In this document: positions 56,761 through 64,000 of the stretch, in pieces
Layout: every line of letters starts with the position of its first letter
Numbering within the stretch: the stretch's first letter is position 1
NCBI RefSeq assembly: GCF_964204645.1
Contig: NC_134031.1
Location: 9,030,501-9,094,500, forward strand
Direction: 5' to 3'
DNA length: 64,000 nucleotides
Source: Tubulanus polymorphus
Lineage: Eukaryota > Nemertea > Palaeonemertea > Tubulaniformes > Tubulanidae
Translations under genes and position numbers: made by a program
The notes under the pieces: generated by a model
Database searches by the model: none
What the model saw: only the letters and a program-made list of their open reading frames with translations
What the model was told of the DNA's origin: nothing

Positions 56761-57984
56761 AACCAAATAATATGCAAATGGTTCCCGTGAGTAGTTATAG
56801 TACCAATAGTCAGCAGTTTGGAAACGGCATAACGCGTTAATTAAGAATGAAAATTATGATTTTTGATCTCTATTAAAGGTCACCTATGGCAACACATATG
56901 ACATTACACAATACAAAGTCACTGCGCTACTGTTGCTCTGGTTCCCAGGCAGGCGCTTAGACATAATTACCAACTCTTTCGGTCGTGCGTGTACATCGAA
57001 ACTGTGATTGAAGACAACATTGGCGCATGAGAGGAACTGGCTGGATACAATCAGTTGCTCGAATGTGTCGATGTGAGCTAGCTTATGACTAGTTAGCGTC
57101 CATCTATCTCCAGTTCCTGCTCATCTTCTACTTTTGAGGAACAGGTTGTAACTCAATTACAGTGATATCCGCACTCCATAATCAACAACATATGGTGCAA
57201 CTGACTTAAAGCAATTTGTCATTGAGCTGATGCCCTCAAGAATATTTGCTAGATAACACATCTCAGTTGCTGTTGATGTATGCGCTATGGATCTAGCAAC
57301 TGGCTTGAGCCATGCAGTAATGCTGTTAATAGTTACCAGCACTAATTATCAGAACTCGAGCGTGCGTCACGTGTCTTCAGAACTTCGTAATGGATTCTTG
57401 CTTGTGAAAAACTGGCACGCTTTTATGGTGCCAATGTCTGCCGAACTGCCGCCATGATTAAAGATGGAGTATTTACACAAAATAAGCCCTTTTAAAGAAT
57501 TTTTCGTAAGGAATTTGAGGGGGTGGCTGGCCACCCTATTCACCCCCTTAGATCCGCCCCTGCCATGACAGCATACCAATATTCTCACTACGTGGCGCTG
57601 TGGACAGATGGAAGAAGTCAGTGGCTTTGATTGAGTTGGTAAGGCCAGCTGTGCTGTTGAGTGGAGTTTATGAATTAGTCCAGGGGAGTCAGTCTGGAAA
57701 AAAAAGGGAAAATGCATTGTAGGTTCTCTCCTTTGTGCCGGTACCGGTATTCCCCACTATATACAACTCACAACAGGAAATGAGAATATTATACTGATCG
57801 ATGAGATATAATCAAAATGCTTCACGAATGCATGGTGAAATCAATTAACATTTATCGAGTACACGTGGTTTAGTTCAGTTTCAAAGCTGGATCACATCAA
57901 AAACATGGTATAAGTACATATAAACATAAGTGCCATATGCCAATGGGTAAGATTAGTTCATGCAATCCCCAATGGAACTATGAA

Positions 57985-58180
57985 AGCACCAAACAAGGTA
58001 AATCAGTACTTTTTACGTGGTAGTGTGGATCCACATATCCCGGATGTGTGTCGCGCTCCTTCAAAATAGTCGTATGTTATAAACTGATAAGAATTATTTG
58101 GTGAAATCTTTGTGCATGATTTCCGAGTGCGACATTTAAACCTGCAAGGCAGAAGAAACCCGTCTTCGTTGCTTTGAATC
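57985..58180 (+). repeat. Repeat N copy 3
   Basis: CAGTACTTTTTACGTGGTAG, GGATCCACATATCC and ACTGATAAGAATTATTTGG match 27785-27905 (inverted) and, in part, 11335-11460. The class is unknown. Confidence 0.45.
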
Positions 58181-58245
58181 TATATTTGTACTTGGCTTGG
58201 ATTTGAATACATTTGAGATGATGCATGATGTTTATATCTTTACAG

Positions 58246-58449
58246 TGATGAACTGACAACAGAAAATGTGCAGCAAGCATTGCTGAAAGTGGTGCCATCC
58301 CTTTCACGTGATCAGACAATCTTATCAATGGCTAGTGGGACAATCCTTTCTCAGCACAAAGTGAAACTACATGACAGTCAATTTAAAAATGTCCGTCAAC
58401 CAGAACTGTTTCAAACAAAGTCTCAATATATTCTTGATGATAAACCTAG
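58246..58449 (+). CDS. Unrecognised host protein, internal exon 8 of 11
   Basis: The acceptor is TTTATATCTTTACAG and the donor CCTAG|GTTTGT. It completes a valine codon with exon 7 and continues DELTTENVQQALLKVVPSLS, RDQTILSMASGTILSQHKVK, NVRQPELFQTKSQYILDD. Reading on past the donor meets a TGA within four codons, which supports the splice site. Helical, charged sequence continues exon 7. The preceding intron (13.7 kb) is the longest and holds the Penelope-like and hAT-like units. Confidence 0.85.
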
Positions 58450-60109
58450 GTTTGTTTGATTTTAAAGAATCTTAATGCACTAATTACCTTCGTATTAATT
58501 AGGGACATGTTTCCCATTGGATTTGAAAATGTGTCTACTTTTTCATGATATTTTTGCAGGGGCAAATCAAGGAATCTAAAATGGGGCTTTAAGCTCATCC
58601 ACTCGATTTCATATCTATTTAGGTGGGTAGTCCATTCGACTGCGGTTCTATTTCCCTATACCTTTTCGGAGATGTCCATTCGATCATCAATCTATTTGAC
58701 AATTTTCATGACTGGTTCACCCGACTACCTGAACTATATTAGTCTCGACCTAAACGGGTACTGGTCTATTCCGGTAATCCGTCCAATTGGGTAATATAGA
58801 AAGAACATTTCGGTTTGCCACATTGATTTTCACACTGTGTCCGCCATCAAGAATACTCAATATTTGTGTAATTCAATCATACAAACACATCTGCGACAAC
58901 GCCACTAAAACACAGCCCGGCCAAATGTCTGGAACATGGCCGTTTGAGACGCACGTACGATGATGTTGCGTTCGCATCCTGAGTTTTATAAAGATTCTTC
59001 CATGAGGGATTTGACTGTTTCGCATTTCAGTTATATGAAACCACCGTCCACTCGAAAGAAGATGGAAATAACTTCCCTGTTAGAAAATTCATGCTGCCAG
59101 GACTCGACATCGAATGGACATCAAATTGGTCGAAAAATCGTTGGGTGGATGAGCTGGGGGTGGGGTTTGTGGGGTAAATTCATTTCTTTGACGGCTGCAT
59201 TAAACTTCCTAGGTATAGATACGCTATAGGAAATGGATAATCTGAAGCTCTTTGAATTGAATATAATCCGTATACCCGGGTAAACTATGATTGTAGTTTT
59301 ACCCGCATGATATCCAGCAGATTTTTATATTGCCTACATAAAATCATAGAGGCTACAATTAATGGCACTTGAAACCATTCTGAAACCAGGCACCTTCATT
59401 ATATTGTGGAGCTCAGTTGGCATCAGTTATTTTGTTTCTCAGAATAACATGTACTGTTAATACACAGGTCTGTTTATACACCATTACGGTAAACCTCCCA
59501 TATGTTGTATTATTTGGACCTGATCGAATTTATTTGACTTACACGAGGTATGACTTGTGAATAAGTTGAATATTTAGGAATCTTTACAAAAGGCATGATT
59601 AAGAAGTTAATATCCTTCAATATTGACATCAACTGTTGCATAGCCAATATAGGCTACGTATGAGCCTTACAAAAAGTCAATACACAGACTTCATGACCTT
59701 CAGGTGTTTATTTCGGGTCGTCTATATTCATGCCATAGAATATTGGTATGATACAATCCAGAGCTGTGACTTACACGATTAAATTTGTAAAGTAAAATGA
59801 AGAAATCAGTCCACATATTTTAGTGCAACTTGCACGTGTATATGACTTATGACGTATAATGACTTATAGATGGATTTTAATGGTATTTGGTGTTTGAAAT
59901 TTGTGCGACTTTGATGAGTGTCTGAGTGGGTGCAAAGCAACTTAAGCGAGGTTGACTGTATATTCTTTTCACTACGAATATGTTCCTGTCGACTGATATG
60001 GATTACGCATAGGTCTTACATAGAAATTTCACAACGGGACCTCATAGTTGTCTACAAAATAAGTGAAGAATTATGAAGTACGCATCAGAAATTTAGTAAA
60101 TGGGACTAA

Positions 60110-60146
<37 letters not shown>

Positions 60147-60274
60147 ATTAAAGCAATTATACAATTTTAGCAGGGGCAGATTAACCAAGGTTGATTGTAA
60201 AAGATTTAAACTTAGGAACTTAGATACATAACTCAAAGAAATATGACCCAATTATCATAACTGTTAATTTGCAG
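58450..60274. other. Intron sequence, one TA microsatellite
   Basis: Nothing coding was recognised. (TA)n lies at 60112-60142. The intron ends in TAATTTGCAG. Confidence 0.4.
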
Positions 60275-60432
60275 AGCAATGAATCCACCAAGTAGTCCTG
60301 CCCTTAGGAAATATGGCAATATTGTTGGAGATTCCTTAGCAACATCATTAAAGGCAGAAGAATCTGCTAATACGACAGCACGTGACCATACATTCAGATC
60401 ACAATACAAAAAGCCATTGCCATCAATTGGAG
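60275..60432 (+). CDS. Unrecognised host protein, internal exon 9 of 11
   Basis: The acceptor is GTTAATTTGCAG and the donor TTGGAG|GTATAT. It completes an arginine codon with exon 8, then reads AMNPPSSPALRKYGNIVGDS, LATSLKAEESANTT and FRSQYKKPLPSIG. It ends one base into a codon. The SSPALRKYG stretch has Ser-Pro sites of the kind phosphorylated by proline-directed kinases. Confidence 0.8.
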
Positions 60433-60534
60433 GTATATATATGTTTCACACACTACCAGTTGACATTCTTTAATTTCATCATCGTTTATAGTATAGTAGA
60501 CTCTGCCTGAATAGGTACAGGTGGGACCTTCATT

Positions 60535-60735
60535 TAAATTACTATATTACTGTCCAAATGGAGCAAATTTAAATGAGATGGTTTCGAGAGAAATGGCCTT
60601 TTGACTGTGCAATTGAGCATATATTCATACAAATCATTCGTTTAAGCATTATCCAATCTCCAATTCCTAGGGAGCTGAATTTTGAAAGAAAAAGCGCCTC
60701 ATTTAAGTTTACCTGATGTTTTTTTGTGAAAAGAG
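60535..60735 (+). repeat. Repeat F copy 2
   Basis: It matches 47760-47960 (TTTGACTGTGCAA, TGAGCATATATTCATACAA, GCTGAATTTTGAAAGA). The class is unknown; no ORF. Confidence 0.5.
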
Positions 60736-61197
60736 TGTATTTCAATGAATAATTACCCATGGATTGCATCATTGCTTTGCGTTGTTTGGCGTGCCATTCT
60801 ACCATTGGTCCTTTATTACTATCAAAACGGAAATCTTATTTTTACTTACCAAATTTACTGGTGCCAGTTGCTAGGCAGAGTCTACTGTATAATAACCCAC
60901 ACGCTCAGATGTGGAAAATAGAGACTACAACCTATAGGCCTATACAAAATTAAAAGATTAAAAAACGAAACTTACTTTTCAAAACTTAATATCTGAGATA
61001 CAATATTTGGGGCTTTCCCTCTAGAGACCATTGCCATAAGAGACTCGACAATGGTCTATAGAGAGAGTCTGAGAAGTTTTGTCTCTTGATTAAAACAACA
61101 GCTGAATAATAAATTTCATTTTTTATCTTCTAAATTTGTTCTTAAGTTTTTTTTATCTCATGTAGGATTTTTTTATCTTATCATTTATCTCTTTTAG

Positions 61198-61353
61198 CGT
61201 TTGGAAGTCAAGAAATTGCTGATACATCAACTTCTAGTCAAAAGAAGGCACATCTTCCTTACATTTCACTTGGTCTTCCTGAGCTACCATCGGGTGTCAA
61301 ATACACAAAACCATTTACCTACCGGAAGGATGAACATATTGATTTCACACTTG
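61198..61353 (+). CDS. Unrecognised host protein, internal exon 10 of 11
   Basis: The acceptor is TTTATCTCTTTTAG and the donor CTTG|GTATGT. It completes an alanine codon and reads FGSQEIADTSTSSQKKAHLP, ISLGLPELPSGVKYTKPFTY, RKDEHIDFT. It ends one base into a codon. The LGLPELPSGVKYTKPF segment is proline-rich and aromatic. Confidence 0.8.
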
Positions 61354-61823
61354 GTATGTTTATGTGGAGCCGTTTTTATTGATACAACCTTGTCAACTCT
61401 AGCTTAGATCGTACTGGTCTCCCATCCACTGGACTTGATAGATATGGAGGTTGTAGTTTCTAGACAAACCAAAAGACCCCTTTTGATTTTACTGAAGATC
61501 ATCAGACTTTAAAATTCCACGCTTTGCCGTAGTTACGTGGAAAATTAACTAATTCGAATATTTTTACAGCAGTTACTGTCTTGTGCTCATTCTGCAATCC
61601 ACAATTTTAAATGGATTTGATAACAAATGGATTCCTATGAATGTTACTTATGATCAGATCATTTTGAGCCGTGATGTGGCAACTAACTAAAACTTAACCA
61701 AAAATAAACCTTCCAGTCGTTTAGTTTCCATCTGGATTAGTGTTTTGGTTTGCAGTGTTTACAATATTCCAATACCCATTATGGATAATGTTTTCTGTTT
61801 AATTATTACTGTATTGTTTGTAG

Positions 61824-61975
61824 AACCACAGCCGACTCCTGTTCCAACTCCTACATGTGTGGGTACTTCACGATCTGATGACTATGGTTCAACCCTATAC
61901 GTTACAATACCATCTGTATCAACAGAACGTTTGGATCCTGATGATATATATCAAAAACAAGAAATCGAAAAACAG
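61824..61975 (+). CDS. Unrecognised host protein, internal exon 11 of 11 seen
   Basis: The acceptor is TATTGTTTGTAG and the donor AACAG|GTAACC. It completes a glutamate codon, then reads PQPTPVPTPTCVGTSRSDDY, TLYVTIPSVSTERLDPDD and YQKQEIEKQ. It ends in phase 0 with no stop, so the gene continues to the right. The PQPTPVPTPT stretch is a low-complexity linker. No later exon was found before 64000. Confidence 0.8.
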
Positions 61976-61997
61976 GTAACCATGCACGCTTTTTTCA

Positions 61998-62190
61998 ATT
62001 ATACAGGGATCTTCCGCGGATTACTGCGTTTGGAGGTCCATTTTTATCATTCTTGAGATCGATAGATCGTAGCGTACTTAAAGAACAAACTGGAAAAGCG
62101 TCTCATAAAACCGGTGCTACGATCTCTGAAATCTTTTTTTACAACATCATTGCAAAACACCGCTGTTGTCTAGAACCACTGCAGATCAAA
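61998..62190 (+). repeat. Repeat M copy 2
   Basis: It matches 46480-46770 (GGAGGTCCATTT, GCGTCTCATAAAAC, CGGTGCTACGATCTCTGAAA). It starts 20 bases downstream of the exon 11 donor. Confidence 0.5.
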
Positions 62191-62399
62191 ACATGTTGGG
62201 CGCGGCGCACCTGTCTAGACGTGTAGAACAAACAACGGACTGCTAGATTACATCAAAATGCTTGCTGAATGTCATATTTTACTTCGTTTGATTTGTATGA
62301 AATAAACCATCATACGTGAGTCGTCACATGGACATATCTAGTTTCTTAAGTGCACGTCTAATAGTCTCGAAAAAGAAAGTTTTTTACGCTCCAAAACTC

Positions 62400-62620
62400 C
62401 AATGTTCGAAAATCCAAGATGGCGCCGCCCAGAAGTGCAATCTCTGGTATGTTGAAGTCGCTAGAACTAGATGAAAAACCTGTTTCAAGTGATCAACTGC
62501 GTACACTACATTTATCTGGCTAGGAAATACCACCCGGATAAAAATCCAAATGAGGACTCGACAACAAAGTTCCAACAGGTTAAAAAAAAGCCTATATTGA
62601 CTAACGAGAAATCCTGAAAA
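62400..62620 (+). pseudogene. DnaJ (J-domain) protein fragment
   Basis: The plus strand reads YIYLARKYHPDKNPNED then STTKFQQVKKKPILTNEKS and TGA, from about 62505 to 62615. This is helix II, the HPD loop and helix III of a J-domain, which stimulates Hsp70 ATPase. Upstream, ATGGCGCCGCCC (62420) opens a frame MAPPRSAISGMLKSLELDE that is out of phase with the HPD part by a small indel near 62495. A stop directly follows. It could be a retrocopied or captured gene piece; the intact source gene is not here. Confidence 0.6.
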
Positions 62621-62655
62621 ATGAATCGGAAAGCAAATTTCGCAGGTCGTCGTCG

Positions 62656-64000
62656 TTGTCTTCATCTACCCCAGTAACAATCAATGAGAAAACCATGTCG
62701 GTAGTATTTGAGTTAAAAACTGATCATGTCCTGCCACTGTTGCGATTATTCAGAGAAAGTTATGGTGACCCAATCGATCGTGGAAACCATGGATTACACT
62801 TCAAAACGACGTATGATGACAGCCTCGGTATCATACACATAACCGTATACAAAGGCTCGAAAAACAAAACTCCTAAAGTGCATGTGCAGGGAAATTGCCG
62901 GGTATACTCAATAAACTTGCCCAGAAAATCGACAAACCTTTATCACCAACTGAAGCAAAGAAGAAACCGAAGAGCAGTTGTATAATTTGCACAAAGTCAG
63001 ATGACGATGACATGCTGCAATGTTTTGTGACTCCTGGACTCATAACTGCTGCTCTGCGCTGAATTGCGATTATGTACAGAAGCTCTCAGCTAACCTAGAT
63101 GAAATCTACATATGTTATAAGTGTAGCCCTACCTTCTGTGATCCTGAACTACCTTCCTCTCCGGAAGGAAATGATCCTGCGGTGCCTACAGCCACTACCT
63201 CTACAGGTACACAATATGATGGCGGTGCCGTTGTTTTGGATGCAAGCCAGCTGTTGGAAATGTTCCAATCGCTACAGTCCTCAGTCGTCAATTTATGCCA
63301 ACAAGTAGAAAAATGTGCGAAAAAATGTGACCTCAAACTCATTTCGGATAAAGTGAATAACTTGATAGAGCGAATTGACAACTTAGCACAGAATTGTGAA
63401 CTTATTCTTGAGCTTATAAACTATGAAAAAAGTAATAAGACAAACAGTGACCGCAAGGAATCACACGTTAAAGAAATCCTGAAATGTACCAAAGGGCTCA
63501 CCAAATCAAGTGACCTTCAATCGGAACTGTGCTCGGTTAACGAAGCCCTGGAAGAGAGAGATGCTACTATTGTGGAACTGATCGAAAATATCGAAATGTA
63601 TCGCGTAGACAACTCAGAAACAGTTGATAAATCATCATCTCCGCAGCGTATTAATAAGACAAAACAAAAGCGCTGCCCCCGTGTGGCTCGGGACGATAAC
63701 ATGGTTAGGGTCACGGTACCCTATGATACTAACAATAACGAAACACCCGCCAAGTACAATGATGTGCATGAGACTCGCGACGGATCCATTAACTCTGTAG
63801 TCAACGATCGGGACCGCGTATTCTGACAACCACAAGCGAGATCGTCAGCGAAACAATAGGCGTAAACATATAGTTATTGTAGGTGATTCAAACCTTAGGT
63901 ATGTGGATGAAAGTCGTTTCATCAAAGACCAATGTTTCGTAGAAAAGTATGCAGCGAACACCATGGCAGAAGCGCGTGATGTGGTAAGGGAATTGCGTGA
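62656..64000 (+). pseudogene. CR1-type LINE ORF1 (PHD finger, coiled coil, SGNH hydrolase), frameshifted
   Basis: Segment 1 (62656-62925) is an N-terminal domain of unknown fold (SVVFELKTDHVLPLLRLFRE). After a frame change near 62925 comes KPKSSCIICTKSDDDDMLQC. After another near 63017 comes CDSWTHNCCSALNCDY ... IYICYKC. Together these are the C4HC3 ligands of a PHD finger. Residues from about 63230 to 63620 are a Leu/Lys/Glu coiled coil. After a third frame change near 63825 comes KHIVIVGDSNLRYVDESRF, with the GDS block of an SGNH/GDSL hydrolase, running off the window. PHD plus esterase is known in CR1-like ORF1 proteins. The reverse transcriptase would lie to the right. Confidence 0.75.

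Larger units (their letters stand above)
53017..57562. mobile_element. 4.5-kb unit with hAT-like terminal inverted repeats
   Basis: CAGGGGCGGATCTAGGGGG at 53017 and its inverted counterpart ending CCCCCTTAGATCCGCCCCTG at 57562 continue as imperfect inverted repeats for about 90 bp (GTGAATAGGGTGGC, CCACCCC, TCAAAT, GTGTAAATA). CAGGGGCGGATC ends are common among animal hAT transposons. The 8-bp flanks (TATAACCG and CCATGACA) do not match, so no target duplication supports a single insertion. The interior holds a DUF4371-like relic, a family B/K copy and family I. Confidence 0.55.

Noticed and set aside
56569-56766. Ser/Ile/His repetitive frame
   Set aside because: It is the GATGGAT minisatellite read in one frame.
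57157-57717. Minus-strand frames near the right hAT-like end as transposase N-terminus
   Set aside because: There is no zinc-finger or hAT motif that I could recognise, and the frames are short and unconnected.

Overview
This window is intron-rich, AT-rich animal DNA, not a bacterial or phage segment. It contains GT/AG-bounded exons 27-258 bases long with introns up to about 13.7 kb. It also holds a dense, nested mix of BEL/Pao, Ty3/Gypsy, CR1/L2-like LINE, Penelope-like, PIF/Harbinger, hAT-like and Helentron-like elements. That mix, with the frequent AGGCCTA words, suggests a marine invertebrate. An ambulacrarian deuterostome (echinoderm or hemichordate) is my best guess, at low confidence.

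Host gene. One plus-strand gene spans most of the window. I assembled eleven internal coding exons by hand: 3482-3669, 15801-15933, 24216-24473, 25049-25154, 38252-38278, 43651-43757, 44521-44586, 58246-58449, 60275-60432, 61198-61353 and 61824-61975. All ten junctions keep phase, giving 518 uninterrupted codons with no start or stop codon, so both ends of the gene are missing. I do not recognise the protein. It is Ser/Pro/Thr-rich with a short acidic tract and no obvious catalytic motif. Nearly everything else lies in its introns.

Layout. 1-1000: decayed BEL/Pao gag (minus). 1090-1728: Helentron-like fragments D and A. 3820-4260: family C fragment. 5366-6263: two head-to-tail copies of family H. 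6300-7035: K/B fragment. 7275-8960: element J split by a full-length family A element. 9350-10505: family B, then a family C end. 10506-13427: large inverted-repeat family G. 13464-14280: LINE tail. 14284-15360: second J copy with a 126-bp duplication. 16165-18055: B inside A inside D. 18060-18180: palindrome of Penelope-like ends. 19612-23559: Gypsy pol broken by a LINE. 28056-30070: A containing C. 30105-31870: second G copy. 33560-34180: D containing an inverted pair of tRNA-like SINE heads. 36412-38132: B containing a 540-bp TTA-flanked MITE (K). 38740-43225: a PIF/Harbinger transposon with a complete-looking four-exon transposase, itself carrying a family A insertion. 45280-45545: LINE tail. 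47992-51303: Penelope-like element with a 1.17-kb inverted duplication and hammerhead-like cores. 53017-57562: 4.5-kb unit with hAT-like terminal inverted repeats. 62400-64000: a DnaJ-domain relic followed by a frameshifted CR1-type LINE ORF1 (PHD finger, coiled coil, SGNH hydrolase).

Main biological message. Five small families (A, C, D, H, I) look like non-autonomous Helentron-type elements. Four of them end in a GC-rich hairpin followed by CTTGTT or a close variant; family A ends in a hairpin plus TAGTT. Several show paralogous empty sites within this window, which fixes element borders and relative insertion order. The Harbinger transposase and the Penelope RT/GIY-YIG ORF are the best preserved mobile genes.
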